NCBI GenBank assembly: GCA_030156625.1
Contig: JASGMC010000001.1
Span: forward strand, 1 to 63,872
Origin: Methanoculleus sp.
GTDB lineage: Archaea; Halobacteriota; Methanomicrobia; Methanomicrobiales; Methanoculleaceae
Direction of reading: 5' to 3'
DNA: 63,872 nt
A model generated the notes under the pieces. That model was not told where the DNA came from. It saw nothing but the letters and a program-made list of their open reading frames with translations, and made no database searches. Shown piece after piece: positions 7,499 to 17,802 of the stretch. Within the stretch, counting starts at the first letter, position 1. Each line of letters begins with the position of its first letter. A program made the position numbers and the translations under genes.

Positions 7499-10400
7499 TC
7501 AGAGTCTCCTCCTCACCAGGAGGAGGACCGTGAGCGCCAGAAGTGCCGTCCAGACCGGGAGGGGGGTGGTCTGCGGCGTCGCCGGGACCGTGCCGGTCGG
7601 CGTTGCCGTGGTTCCCGCGGCCTCTGCCCCGACCGGCGTCTCCGCCGCGATGGTCTGCGGCGTCGTGCCGGCCGTCCCGCCGGGAGCCTGTCCGGCCGCC
7701 GCGATCGCAAAGAGGCCGAATCCCCCGGTGTCTGCGGCGAAAACGGTGTTGCCGTTCTCTTCGCCGAGCACCTCGACCGGAGCCTCCTGCCATGCGCCTT
7801 CGGCGTACCGGAGCAGCATGATTTGGTTCGCCGTGTACCCGTGCTCGTCGAGCCAGGTGTTCGGCACGGCGAACCGGACCCGGACCGCGCTGAGGTCCTC
7901 TTCGGCTGCCTTGTAGAGGGTCGCCTGGACGTACTGGTAGACCGTGTCCGCCGGGGGTTCGGCAGACCGCGGGAGCGAGCCCTTCGCCGCGGTCACCATG
8001 ATCTCCTCGATCGCGTTCTTCGCGGTGAGGGTGATCGCCGAGACTGCCGTCCTGTCCATCGCGAGGGTGACGCTCTCGCCGGGCATGAGGTCGTTCGCCG
8101 CATCGACCGCGGTCGAGGTACGGCCGCTGCTGCTGCTGCTCCCGGAGGAGGTCTGCGCCTGCGCTGTTGCCGAGACGGCGGCCAGTCCGAAGATCGAGAG
8201 GCCGTTCGGTGATGCAGCCTCGAAGACCATGTTCCCGCCGGCATCGGTGCCGACGAGCCTTGTCGCGAGGACTTCTTTCGTGCCGTCCTCGGCGGACCGG
8301 ATGATCCTGACGGCATCCACGCCGCCGTGGTCGGCAACCCACGCGGGACTGACCGTCATCCGGATCGTGGCACCGGTGATGTCCTGGCCGTTCTCGAGGT
8401 TCGTTCTCACGATGTTCATGGTGTAGGCGATATCGCCGAGGTCCAGCCCGTCGGTGCCGGCGGCGAGCTGGAACGCGCTCTGTGCGTCGGGAGAGATCTC
8501 CTGCGAGACGGTCGTCGTGAGGCCGGCCCCCCCGGGAAGACCGGTCAGGTTCACCGAGACCGAGGCGCTGACCGTCCCGATCGCATCGAGTTCGGTGATC
8601 ACCGGCTGCGTATCAAGCCTGACGGCTGCGATCGTCCCGGTGATCGTGCCGTCCTCGACCGTGGGGGGGTCCTCCGTCTCGATGACCAGGGTGTAGTCTG
8701 CCTGTGGGATGGTGACGGTGTTGCCCGTCACCCTGGCGCCGGTTTCGGAGGTGTTGATGCTGACCTGCGTGCTGCCGCCGCTGTCGGGTGTCACCGTGCA
8801 GCCGGGGATGTCAAGGAACAGATCCTTGCTCTGTTCGCCCTGCAGCAGGGTCACAGTGATGTATCCCGTCTTCGCCGCGGTGTTGCTCCCGTCCGCATTC
8901 GTGGCCCGGAGGCTGACGGTGTAGGTTCCTGCGGTCAGGTAGGTGTGGACCGGGTTCTGGTCGGTCGACGTTCCCCCGTCGCCGAAGTCCCAGGCCCACG
9001 CGGTCGCGTTTCCTGTGGAGGCATCGATGAACGTCACGGTGAGCGGCGCTGCGCCGTTCGTCACGTCGGCGCTGAAGCCGGCCACCGGCATCACCACGAC
9101 CCTGTCGAGGTCGAGGTGGCAGGCCGTGGTCCCGCCTGCAGTGACGGTCACGGTCTCCTCGGCATCGAGGTAGCCCTCCAGTTCGAGACGGACCGTGTGT
9201 TCGCCGGGCGGGACGTTCGTCAGGGTGGCGTTCGTCACTTCACCGGTCTCCGTGCCGTCGAGGAAGATCCAGGCGCCGTCGGGTGCCGAGGTGACGGCGA
9301 TGTTCCCTGTCGGTGGGACAAGGCCGAAGTGGACCGGTGCGGTCTCGCCGTGTTCGACCGTGACGGTTGCCGTGGCGTCCGCATATCCGGTCTTCCTGAC
9401 GGTGACGGTATGCTCCCCGGCGGGGATGCCGGTGAGGGTGGCGTCGGTCGTCCGGCCGGTGTTTTCCCCGTCGAGCCAGATCGCGGCGCCGTTGGGCGTC
9501 GAGGTGACGGCGATGCTGCCGACGGCCTCGATGAGGTCGAGGTGGAGGGTTGCGGTCTCGTTGTACTCGATGGTTACCCCGACCACGGCGTCGACATACC
9601 CGTCCTTCCTGAGGGTGACGTTGTGGTTGCCGACGCCGATCCCGTCGACGGTGGCGTTGGTGACCTCACCCGTATCCGCGCTGTCGACGAGGATCGCAGC
9701 GCCGTCGGGGATCGAGGTGACGTTCAGGCTGCCGGTCAGGGCGGTCAGTTCGAGGACGGCCTCGGCCATCTCGCCTTCGGCGACCGTGACCGTTGTCGAG
9801 GCGTTGGCGTAGCCGTCGAGTTTGAGGGTGACGACGTGTTCGCCGACCGGAACGTCCTCGAGGAAGCAGTCGGTCACCTGCCCGGTGTCTTCCCCGTCGA
9901 GCCAGACCTCGGCACCGGTCGGGGTCGAGACGACGGCGATGCTGCCGGCCGGGACCGGGTACTCGACGACCAGGAAGGCGGCGGCGGCTTCCATCCAGTC
10001 GCCGTCACTCCGGAACCCTGCCAGGTTCTCGCTGGGGAGGAGGAACGAGGTCACGTCGCGCTCGTCGACGCCGATCTGGCTCGTGCCCGCGTAGTTCCAG
10101 GCGTCCTCGACGACCTCGTCGTTGAAGAGGAGGTCACCTTCGGTCGGCCCGGCGCCGGGGGCGACGGTGATCAGGGCGGCGTTCCGGACGTTGACGGTGT
10201 CGAGGGGGGTGGTGAACGGCGCATAGGCCGTCGCCTGTTCGGGGGTGGTGCCCTGGGATTCGCCGCCGTAGAGGAGGTCGAAGCCCTCGTTCATGATGAC
10301 GGTGTGCGGGGCGGTGACCCCGTCGTCGTAGACGACCGCGAGGACCATCCCGCGGACCGAGACGTTCCCGCCGCCGGGGAGGGTGTTGGTGAGCGTCGCG

Positions 10401-13400
10401 GTGTTGCCGTCGGCATCGAAGTCGTAGGTGACGTCGTAGACGGTCATGCCGTAGGGGTAGGAGGTGCCCCACATCTTCTCGTCTTCGTAGAAGGCGTCCT
10501 GATCGACCATCACGCCGTTGAAGGTCAGGGTGACGTTCTCCGGGAAGACCGGGCCCTTGTCCCAGGTGTAGGGGACGTAGAGGCGGGCACCTTCGATCGT
10601 CGCGTTCGCCGGAACCGCAAGGTCGTCGGCCGTCCAGTGTACCGCGTACTCGGTCCAGCCGGTGCCGGCGGAGAGGTAGGCGCTGTCGCCTGCCGACCAG
10701 AGGAGGTCGCCGCGGACGTCGTAGGTTGCGGCGGTGGCGATGTCCTCGCCGTCGGTCCAGCGCATGCCGCGGTAGCCGTTGTGGACGACGGTCTTCTCGA
10801 CTGTAAGGAGGTTGTTCTCCTCGTTCGCCTCGTCAATTGCACCGTCTGCGTCGGCCGTTGCCGTGACCGTCACGTCGTCGTCCGCTTCGCGCACGGTCTC
10901 GTCGGTCCAGGCGACGGTGGTGTTTGCCCCGGCGGCGAGGCCGTCGGCGACGGCGACGGTGCCGGCGATCCCGCTGACGTTGAACTCGACGGAGAACGCA
11001 CCGGCGTCGCCGGTGCCGGTGTTGACGATCTTTGCCGCGTAGGTGTTCTCGGAGGCGGAGAAGACTTCGCCGTTGTTCGGGGAGAGGGAGCTGACCGCGA
11101 GATCGGGGGCGTCCCCGCCGGAGCCGCCGCCGGTGACGGTGATGTAGTTGGGCTTCAGTTCAGAGTCGCTGCCGTGGTCGTTGCTGACCGTGAGGTTGAT
11201 TGAGTAGGTTCCGGCCTCGGTGTAGGTGTGGACCGGGTCCTGCTGGTCGCTGGTCGCGTTGTCCCCGAAGTCCCAGAGCCAGGAGGTCGGGTCGCCGGCC
11301 GAGGTGTCGGTGAACACAACGACGAGCGGGACGTCGCCGCTCGTCACGTCCGCCGTGAAGTTCGCGACCGGGGCGTCGAGGCCGGGGTACTTCACGGCAA
11401 GTGTCGCGAGCGTGGTCTTGTACGATCCGCCGTTCGGCACGTAGGTGAGACTGCTGTCGCTGCCGGCGGTCAGGTCGCTCCCGACGTCCCAGGTGTTCGT
11501 CCCAAAGTACCCTGACGGGGTTATGCCCGTGTAGTCGGCACCGTTGAACGTATACAGGGCGTCTCTGGAAGAGAGCATGACGTTTCGGAGGGTTGCATCC
11601 GTCCAGCCGGCGGCGAGTCCGCCGGTGGCGAAGGTCGCGGTCACCCCGCCTGCGCCGTTCGCCTGGTAATCGTGCCCGTCGTTCACCCAGTAGCGCACTT
11701 CGTCGTCGTCGCCGTCGTTGTAGGCGACCACGAGGACGAGTTCTTTGATGCGGCCGTCGAAGTTCGATGCCACCGGGGTCGAGACGACCTCCGCCTTCGG
11801 GCTCTGCGAACCGATGCGATCGGTCACGTCGTACCAGATCAGGTAATCCGAATACTGGCGGTTCACGTGATCGTTGACCGGGTAGACACTGGCCGTGTTG
11901 TCCGCGGCGGTGGCAAGGGTCTCGGTGCCGAGCGTATCGTAGGTGCCGTCGCCGTCGCCGTCGAACTTGACGGTCGCGGTTCCCGTCCGGTTATCCGTAC
12001 CTGCAGCGTATACGACCGTGTACAGCCGTGCCCACTGGATGTCGGTGTAGGCCGGGAGGTTGAACGTCTGGTTGAGCGTGTTCGTCGTATAAGAGGTCCC
12101 GGAGCCGAATTCTCCAGACGCTCCCACATAGAGATCGCCGGAGACCGTGCCGCTCTGAGTCGTGGCGAGGCGTTTCGCTCCTGCGGAGGACGAGATGTAC
12201 TGGGTCTTTGTTGCGGTATCGTTTCCGTCGGCATTGCTCGCGGTGAGCCGGACGTCGTAGGCTCCCGCTGCAAATTCGTAGGTCGCGCTCTGCTCGGTTG
12301 AGAATTCAGTCCAGCTCTCGTCGGTTCCGGACGGCCGCGACTCCCATAGCCATGCGGTGGGGGCGTTGGCCGAGGCGTCGGTGAAGGTGACGGAGAGCGG
12401 TGCAGGCCCGTTCATCGGCGTTGCGGTGAATGCGGCAACAGGCGCCTCCCCGCCGGAAGAGCCGCCGGTGACCTGGATGTAGTTGGGCTTCAGTTCAGAG
12501 CCGCTGCCGTGGTCGTTGCTGACCGTGAGGTTGATCGAGTAGGTTCCTGCGGTCAGGTAGGTGTGGACCGGGTCCTGCTGGTCGCTGGTTGCGTTGTCCC
12601 CGAAGTCCCAGAGCCAGGAGGTCGGGTCGCCGGTCGAGGTGTCGTTGAACTGCACCGGGAGCGGGGCGTCGCCGGCGGTCACGTTCGCCGTGAAGTTCGC
12701 GACCGGGGCGACGCCGCCGGTGACCGTCGCCAGCGCGGTCCCGTTCACGCCCTCCGCGGCGGCGGTGACGGTCGTCGTTCCTGTTGCGAGGGCGGTGAAG
12801 TATCCTGTCTCGTTTACCGTGCCGACGGCCTCATTGGACGAAGACCAGGTGAACGTTGTCTCGGGCAGGCGCCCGCCGTACTGTGTATATGCCTCTGCAG
12901 AGAAAGCCGTGTTTTCTCCCACCGAAACTTCGGTCTCAGCCGGCGTGACGTTCACGACGCTGAGGACCTCATCATCATTTATCACCCAGATGTTGTCGAT
13001 ATAGAATCCGGCATTTCCCCACCAGCTTTCCATATATGACTCTATCTTGAAGGTGTGTTCGCCAGGCTCTATCTCAGTGAGGTCAATCTCGTAATGTTCC
13101 CAGTTTTTGTTGTTCAGAACAACAGGAAGAGACAGCTTCTCATCGCCATCCAGGAAGACTTTTACCCAGCTGTTGTAGACATAGTTGGTCGATAACGACA
13201 ATGCCTCAAAGCGAAGAGTCTTTGCTCCTTCTGGGATATCGATCTTCCTTTCAGCGGAGGCGTATATATCAGATCCAGATGTGAACTGACTTGGATCACA
13301 GCCTATGCTGTAGTTTCCTTCATAGACCGTCGTGTTAATCAGATCACTGTTAATGCAGGTCCATTCGTCAAGCGATTCGCAGGGGTCCTGCCAGGGGAGG

Positions 13401-16120
13401 GAAGATCCCGTGACCGTGATGTAGTCGGTCTTCACTTTTGTGTCAGTGCCGGCGGCGTTCGTGACCGTGAGGTTGACCGAGTAGTTCCCGGCGGACGCAT
13501 AGGTCCAGACGGGGTTCCGCTCGGTGCTGTCGATCATGCCGTTGTTCTCAAAGTCCCAGGTCCACGCGGTCGGCGAACCGGTCGAGGTGTCGTTGAACTG
13601 CACCGCAAGCGGCGCGTCGCCATTGGTCACGTTCGCCGTGAAGTTCGCGACCGGGATGGTTGCCTCTCCCCGGTAGTCGACCTTGAGGATCGCCAGGTAC
13701 GCTTCGATACCAAGCCCTTCGTTCTGGCTCCGGAACATCACGGTGTTGTTGGCAGCAGTGAGGTACGGCGTGATGTCGGTCGTGTTCAGCCCGATCTCGC
13801 CCTGTCCGGGTGCCCAGTAGGAGGGATAGGAGACCCCGTTGAACAGCATCATACCCCGGGCACTTCCACGGGTTACCGATGTCGTCAGTGTCGCGGCTTC
13901 CACCCGGTCCATGGCGATCCCGGCACCGGTGAACGGTGCGTATGCTGTGGCTGTCTCCGGGGTCGTATAGTAAATAGAGCTCGCAAAGAGCATATCGAAC
14001 CCGTCATTGAGGTAGATCAGCTTCTCGGTTGAGTTCGTGTCCTCATAAACGACCACAAGGTTCATTCCCCGGATGGGGAGATACCCGTAGTAGGGGCTCC
14101 GGCCGGTTGTATTCATAAATGCGTTGTTGCCGGCAGGGTCAAACTGGTCGGTCACATTGTAGATCATCAAACCAAACGGTTCAGGGTATGTACCCCAGTT
14201 CTTACTCTCCCCATAATGAGTTTCATACGGTATGGTGGCTCCATTGAAGGTCATGGTGACGTTGTCGGGAGCATACCAGTTCTGTTTGTCCCAGGTGTAG
14301 GGCACGTACAGCCGTGCTTCCTTCACTGTTGCTCCCTCGGGAATGGGTAGATCCGTTTCAGTCCAGGTTATCGTCGAGCCGGTGGTGTCGATTCCGGTGT
14401 AGTCACTATCCCCGAAGGAATGCAGAACGTCGCCTTTGAGTTCGTAGATTCGTTTGGTCGTGATGTCCGGGCCGTCACCCCATCGCCAGCCTGCATAGCC
14501 GTTGTAGATGACTGCCGCCTCATATGTGTACTGGTTGTTGGTTTCATCGCTCTCGGCGATCGCGTTCTCCGCATCGACCGTGACCATGATCGGGACCGAA
14601 TCGCCGACACGCCGATCCGCTGAGTCCGCGACACTCACGACGGTGCTGTTCCCTGCGGCCAGCCCTTCCGGAACATTCACTGTCGTGCCGTTCCCGTCGA
14701 CCAGGAACGTAACGTCGAATCCGGTGGCATCTTCGGTCCCGGCGTTAGTGATCGTTGCACTGATGGTGTTGGGCGAGTAGTGGGCGAAGAGATCCGGGTA
14801 GGGTGAGGAAGCGGACGTTGGCCCGGCAGAGACTGCGAGGTCTGCACCCGCAGAGATCACGGTGATATAACCTGTCTTCACCATGGTATCCGACCCGGCA
14901 GGTCCGGTCACGGTGAGGTTGACCGTGTAGAGCCCGCCGGCGGTGTAGATATGGGACGGGTTCTGTTCCGTGCTGTCGATGGCACCGTTGTTCTCGAAGT
15001 CCCAGGCATAGGAAGTAATCATCCCGGGCCCGGAGGAATACGATGTGAATGTAACGGTCAGGGGTGCCTGCCCGGACGTGGGGGTTGCAGTAAATTCGGC
15101 GAACGGTGGGATCGTGGCCGGCCCGCCGTCAAGAATGGTGCCGTTCTGCCAGACGCCCATGAGTGGGGCGGTGTCGCTCCCGAGACTGTCGGGAACCGTG
15201 AAGACCTCATCACCGATCCCATCTCCGTCGGCATCCCCGCCGGAATAGTCGCTGCCCCAGTAGTTGCCCAGGATGGCAGACCGCGGCGTGCCGTTGTAGG
15301 TGTAATCGACCGGGTCGGGCGAGACCCAGAAGATGCTTGTCGGCGGGGTGCTTCCTAGGACTACCGTCCCGGCGTTGCCGCTGACGGTATTCAGGTAGAT
15401 GCGGTTGTCAGGGCCTGCGCTGTATACTCTGATACCTGCATCGGTATTATTGACTATTGAGTTCCTTGTGATTGTGTTGTTTCCTCCCCGGACATACAAC
15501 CCGTATGACGATCCGTCCTTGATTGTGTTGTTTTCAAAAAGGTTGGATGCACCCCGCAGGTATGCACCGTAACTGCCTGTCGCTCCTGAAATGGTATTAT
15601 TGTGGATGACATTAAATTCTGCAGTACTAATAACATAAACGCCTCCATATGTTTGCACTGGGTTAAGAATTACGTTATTATCGACAATATTGTACGACGA
15701 TCTAACTGTTACAGCAACATCGGGATTTACAAATAGATTATTCCTGACGACACAATTTGGAGCAGTATTTTCAATTAATATCCCGGATATGTGGCCCTGA
15801 AATTTCAGATCCTCCACATGGCACCCGGATGCCTGAAGGGACATGGGGTTTCCTCCAAGAATCAGGGTGACTTTATCGGCGCCTTCTCCCCTGATCGTGA
15901 TGTCGGGGTTACTGACGATGATCTGAGTTGACTCAGAGTAGATCCCGCTTTTGATATATATCATGTCTTCCTGCGATGCTGCATCGACAGCTGCCTTGAC
16001 GGATGTGTAGTCCCCGCTCCCGTCCGCCGCGACGGTCAGGGTCGCCGCCGCGACGGGTGCGGCCAGTGCGCTCATGCACAGCAGAATTGCGATACAGAAG
16101 ATCTGAAATGTTCGTTGCAT
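7499..16120 (-). CDS. Giant mosaic cell-surface protein (beta-helix, PKD, CARDB, DUF3344, PEGA)
   Basis: A 2873-residue secreted protein. Approximate order by residue: signal peptide 1-26; right-handed beta-helix/NosD-like repeats 27-323; PKD 341-420; CARDB-like 420-547; DUF3344 547-817; PKD 820-904; a jelly-roll-like domain 907-1052; Big2-type Ig domain 1052-1135; two PKD 1139-1306; DUF3344 1311-1583; PKD 1582-1660; CARDB 1670-1777; DUF3344 1780-2053; four PEGA repeats 2054-2347; PKD 2347-2423; two related domains of the kind found before archaeal sorting tails, 2427-2810. It ends in a threonine/proline linker, a hydrophobic helix and RRRL, consistent with a membrane anchor. Many NxT/S sequons suggest glycosylation. 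The role is likely structural or adhesive at the cell envelope; no catalytic motif was seen. A TATA box lies 118 nt upstream. Confidence 0.9.
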   Translation of the reverse strand: MQRTFQIFCIAILLCMSALAAPVAAATLTVAADGSGDYTSVKAAVDAASQEDMIYIKSGIYSESTQIIVSNPDITIRGEGADKVTLILGGNPMSLQASGCHVEDLKFQGHISGILIENTAPNCVVRNNLFVNPDVAVTVRSSYNIVDNNVILNPVQTYGGVYVISTAEFNVIHNNTISGATGSYGAYLRGASNLFENNTIKDGSSYGLYVRGGNNTITRNSIVNNTDAGIRVYSAGPDNRIYLNTVSGNAGTVVLGSTPPTSIFWVSPDPVDYTYNGTPRSAILGNYWGSDYSGGDADGDGIGDEVFTVPDSLGSDTAPLMGVWQNGTILDGGPATIPPFAEFTATPTSGQAPLTVTFTSYSSGPGMITSYAWDFENNGAIDSTEQNPSHIYTAGGLYTVNLTVTGPAGSDTMVKTGYITVISAGADLAVSAGPTSASSPYPDLFAHYSPNTISATITNAGTEDATGFDVTFLVDGNGTTVNVPEGLAAGNSTVVSVADSADRRVGDSVPIMVTVDAENAIAESDETNNQYTYEAAVIYNGYAGWRWGDGPDITTKRIYELKGDVLHSFGDSDYTGIDTTGSTITWTETDLPIPEGATVKEARLYVPYTWDKQNWYAPDNVTMTFNGATIPYETHYGESKNWGTYPEPFGLMIYNVTDQFDPAGNNAFMNTTGRSPYYGYLPIRGMNLVVVYEDTNSTEKLIYLNDGFDMLFASSIYYTTPETATAYAPFTGAGIAMDRVEAATLTTSVTRGSARGMMLFNGVSYPSYWAPGQGEIGLNTTDITPYLTAANNTVMFRSQNEGLGIEAYLAILKVDYRGEATIPVANFTANVTNGDAPLAVQFNDTSTGSPTAWTWDFENNGMIDSTERNPVWTYASAGNYSVNLTVTNAAGTDTKVKTDYITVTGSSLPWQDPCESLDEWTCINSDLINTTVYEGNYSIGCDPSQFTSGSDIYASAERKIDIPEGAKTLRFEALSLSTNYVYNSWVKVFLDGDEKLSLPVVLNNKNWEHYEIDLTEIEPGEHTFKIESYMESWWGNAGFYIDNIWVINDDEVLSVVNVTPAETEVSVGENTAFSAEAYTQYGGRLPETTFTWSSSNEAVGTVNETGYFTALATGTTTVTAAAEGVNGTALATVTGGVAPVANFTANVTAGDAPLPVQFNDTSTGDPTSWLWDFGDNATSDQQDPVHTYLTAGTYSINLTVSNDHGSGSELKPNYIQVTGGSSGGEAPVAAFTATPMNGPAPLSVTFTDASANAPTAWLWESRPSGTDESWTEFSTEQSATYEFAAGAYDVRLTASNADGNDTATKTQYISSSAGAKRLATTQSGTVSGDLYVGASGEFGSGTSYTTNTLNQTFNLPAYTDIQWARLYTVVYAAGTDNRTGTATVKFDGDGDGTYDTLGTETLATAADNTASVYPVNDHVNRQYSDYLIWYDVTDRIGSQSPKAEVVSTPVASNFDGRIKELVLVVAYNDGDDDEVRYWVNDGHDYQANGAGGVTATFATGGLAAGWTDATLRNVMLSSRDALYTFNGADYTGITPSGYFGTNTWDVGSDLTAGSDSSLTYVPNGGSYKTTLATLAVKYPGLDAPVANFTADVTSGDVPLVVVFTDTSAGDPTSWLWDFGDNATSDQQDPVHTYTEAGTYSINLTVSNDHGSDSELKPNYITVTGGGSGGDAPDLAVSSLSPNNGEVFSASENTYAAKIVNTGTGDAGAFSVEFNVSGIAGTVAVADGLAAGANTTVAWTDETVREADDDVTVTATADADGAIDEANEENNLLTVEKTVVHNGYRGMRWTDGEDIATAATYDVRGDLLWSAGDSAYLSAGTGWTEYAVHWTADDLAVPANATIEGARLYVPYTWDKGPVFPENVTLTFNGVMVDQDAFYEDEKMWGTSYPYGMTVYDVTYDFDADGNTATLTNTLPGGGNVSVRGMVLAVVYDDGVTAPHTVIMNEGFDLLYGGESQGTTPEQATAYAPFTTPLDTVNVRNAALITVAPGAGPTEGDLLFNDEVVEDAWNYAGTSQIGVDERDVTSFLLPSENLAGFRSDGDWMEAAAAFLVVEYPVPAGSIAVVSTPTGAEVWLDGEDTGQVTDCFLEDVPVGEHVVTLKLDGYANASTTVTVAEGEMAEAVLELTALTGSLNVTSIPDGAAILVDSADTGEVTNATVDGIGVGNHNVTLRKDGYVDAVVGVTIEYNETATLHLDLIEAVGSIAVTSTPNGAAIWLDGENTGRTTDATLTGIPAGEHTVTVRKTGYADATATVTVEHGETAPVHFGLVPPTGNIAVTSAPDGAWIFLDGTETGEVTNATLTNVPPGEHTVRLELEGYLDAEETVTVTAGGTTACHLDLDRVVVMPVAGFSADVTNGAAPLTVTFIDASTGNATAWAWDFGDGGTSTDQNPVHTYLTAGTYTVSLRATNADGSNTAAKTGYITVTLLQGEQSKDLFLDIPGCTVTPDSGGSTQVSINTSETGARVTGNTVTIPQADYTLVIETEDPPTVEDGTITGTIAAVRLDTQPVITELDAIGTVSASVSVNLTGLPGGAGLTTTVSQEISPDAQSAFQLAAGTDGLDLGDIAYTMNIVRTNLENGQDITGATIRMTVSPAWVADHGGVDAVRIIRSAEDGTKEVLATRLVGTDAGGNMVFEAASPNGLSIFGLAAVSATAQAQTSSGSSSSSGRTSTAVDAANDLMPGESVTLAMDRTAVSAITLTAKNAIEEIMVTAAKGSLPRSAEPPADTVYQYVQATLYKAAEEDLSAVRVRFAVPNTWLDEHGYTANQIMLLRYAEGAWQEAPVEVLGEENGNTVFAADTGGFGLFAIAAAGQAPGGTAGTTPQTIAAETPVGAEAAGTTATPTGTVPATPQTTPLPVWTALLALTVLLLVRRRL
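11128..11312 (-). repeat. Near-identical internal PKD repeat, copy 2
   Basis: This segment of the giant surface gene is almost base-for-base the same as 12466-12650, including long invariant runs encoding LKPNYI, SNDHGS, DQQDPVHTY and SWLWDFGDNATS. The other PKD copies in the gene are much more diverged. Recent duplication or gene conversion within the gene is the likely cause. Confidence 0.85.
12466..12650 (-). repeat. Near-identical internal PKD repeat, copy 1
   Basis: Partner of 11128-11312, with the same reading frame and orientation. The two copies flank a complete PKD plus DUF3344 unit of about 1.3 kb, so recombination between them would delete or duplicate that unit in frame. Confidence 0.85.
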
Positions 16121-16237
16121 TTTTCATCCAGCTCCTTTTTTCATCGTTTCATGTCGCCCGATACACCGGCGCTCCGGTCCGGCGATCAGAGGAGCACCGA
16201 TGGTAAAATGGGGTGAGTAGGGGATGCCACTTAATAA

Positions 16238-16245
16238 TATATAAA
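16238..16245 (-). promoter_or_regulatory. TATA box of the giant surface protein gene
   Basis: TTTATATA on the minus strand inside a strongly AT-rich block (about 16225-16300) that contrasts with the GC-rich surroundings. It predicts a 5' leader of roughly 90 nt before the ATG at 16120. Confidence 0.5.
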
Positions 16246-16469
16246 TTGAGATCGTTCATACTAGATCATAATATTTATAAATTTATTATTATCTTAGGTG
16301 TGTAAATCACATTTCCGTAATACTCTGGAAGGGAGATGCACCCAGGAACCGGTTTTCCCCAACGTCCCGCGAGTACCGGAACAACCCGGGCCGACAGGTG
16401 GCCCACGCACCTTGCGAATCGAACCGGGGTTCGCGCGCCGCCCCGAGTGTGGAGGCCGCGGCAGAGCTC

Positions 16470-16621
16470 GCGAATGTGAGCACCGCCAGGTGCGAAGGTG
16501 CGATACCCTATGGAAGGCCGTTTCACCCTTCCAGCCTAGGATATGGTTCAGATGGCAGATCCCGTGGATATAAGTGTTTCAATCAGGGTGTACCGGAGGA
16601 TCACAGATCCTTTTGGGACAA
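16470..16621 (-). repeat. Diverged repeat element, copy of 37488-37640
   Basis: Read on the minus strand, this begins GTCCCAAAAGGATCT and aligns over about 150 bp with the plus strand at 37488-37640. Shared blocks include AAGGGTGAAA, the pattern GGCYTTCCATWGGGTATCGC and CACCTTCGCACCT. Short open frames exist on both strands, but the similarity follows DNA rather than one reading frame. The stretch 16297-16470 beside it is GC-rich, has several short dyads and no supportable gene. Confidence 0.7.
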
Positions 16622-16836
16622 CCTCGATGAGAAATGTGAAGTTTCATACCCAGGGTCATGTCCTGTGGGCCCTGGTGTGACTGCTGGGCAACTGCTCGCT
16701 GCCGTGCCTGTCAACGCGATGTTCTATGAGGAGTGGCCGGCCCCCGCATATAGATGCAGGGGCCGTGTGAACCCTCGGGTCCCGGCAGGAAGAGGCATTT
16801 TAAGGCTCTTCGCCGGCCGGTATTCTTCCGATGGAA

Positions 16837-17787
16837 CTATGTCGTCTCCTTAAGGGTGAATACTGCTGTGATGATCTTATACCAGCTGCCCGACCGGTCG
16901 TACGTGAGGACATTGTTCTCTAGCACGTAAGGGGGCTGCTGCTCATCAGTCCATGTCAGGTATCCAAGCCCTGCGTAGGTCCCCTGAGTTACAGTGGGGG
17001 TGATTGCATTACCGTTCCAGGTGTACGTCCCGCTGGCCGAGGCCAGGTAGTCCACCCACAGCTCTGCAGTGAATTCCTCAGGATCTGTAGTACCGTTGAA
17101 CCACGTCTTGTTGTCGGTGTACGTGCCGATGTACTTGGTCATCGGGTCGTGGCCTTCGTTCACCCAGTACTGGGTGTCGCCACTCGAACCGGATGTCACG
17201 TTCCAGCCGTAGACCAGCTTGACCTCCTTGATCCGGCCGTCGAATCTTCCGGTCTCGTTCGTTGTCTGAACGTACACGTCGATGTCCTGGTTGGTCAGGT
17301 AGTCCTTCACGTCGAAGACAGAGACATAGTCACTGGTGACTCTGGACAGATCAGTAAACGGAGCAGATACCGTTGTGTTGTACGCAGTTCCGGTTTCAGG
17401 ATCGTATTCCAGATCCAGTGGCTGGGCGTCTGCCAGTGTGACCGCGTTCCCTCCGTTTCTGTACATCTCCACTGTCTCGGTTCCTTCGTAGTTGGCGGTC
17501 ATGTTTCCACTGTATACCACGACGTACAGGTGTGCAAACTGCATGTCGACGTTCGCGGGATTGACCTCCAGCGTGAAATTTGCCCAGGCGTCATCGGTGT
17601 CAATCGGGTTGGTGGTCTTCCATGTGTTACAGAACAGGACATCAACACCCCCGTTGACTGTACCGCTCAGTTCCGTTACCGGCGGTGTCCCGAGATATGC
17701 ATCATCCGCTGATACCGGTGCTGCGAGCATGCATGCTACTATCAGCACGAGCATGCCGGTCAGCATGCACTGTCTGGTTGTTTTCAT
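16837..17787 (-). CDS. Secreted DUF3344-type surface protein
   Basis: A 316-residue exported protein made of one DUF3344 domain. The start at 17787 (MKTTRQCMLTGML) is preferred over an ATG 15 nt upstream because GGAG lies 9 nt before it. The signal peptide ends near VSA, and the mature part carries domain hallmarks: AHLYVVVYSGNM, then FDGRIKEVKLVYGW and YWVNEGHDPM. There is no transmembrane anchor or sorting tail, so it is probably released or held by partners. It has its own AT-rich promoter region (about 17850-17935) and shares its domain with the giant protein and the operon beyond. The function of DUF3344 is unknown. Confidence 0.85.
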   Translation of the reverse strand: MKTTRQCMLTGMLVLIVACMLAAPVSADDAYLGTPPVTELSGTVNGGVDVLFCNTWKTTNPIDTDDAWANFTLEVNPANVDMQFAHLYVVVYSGNMTANYEGTETVEMYRNGGNAVTLADAQPLDLEYDPETGTAYNTTVSAPFTDLSRVTSDYVSVFDVKDYLTNQDIDVYVQTTNETGRFDGRIKEVKLVYGWNVTSGSSGDTQYWVNEGHDPMTKYIGTYTDNKTWFNGTTDPEEFTAELWVDYLASASGTYTWNGNAITPTVTQGTYAGLGYLTWTDEQQPPYVLENNVLTYDRSGSWYKIITAVFTLKETT

Positions 17788-17802
17788 ACTTTCCATCTCC
17801 AT

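Noticed and set aside
8327-11203. A 958-codon open frame opposite the giant surface gene, and many similar long antisense frames
   Set aside because: High GC keeps antisense frames open; the predicted proteins are arginine/valine/glycine-rich without domains, and the minus-strand frame is clearly the real gene.
16420-16445. tRNA-like T-arm near GGTTCGCGCG
   Set aside because: No acceptor stem, D-arm or anticodon arm could be matched around it; no tRNA gene was found in the window.
16398-16853. Open frame of 151 codons over the repeat at 16.5 kb
   Set aside because: It follows a DNA repeat that is conserved irrespective of frame and inverted at 37.5 kb; no ribosome site.
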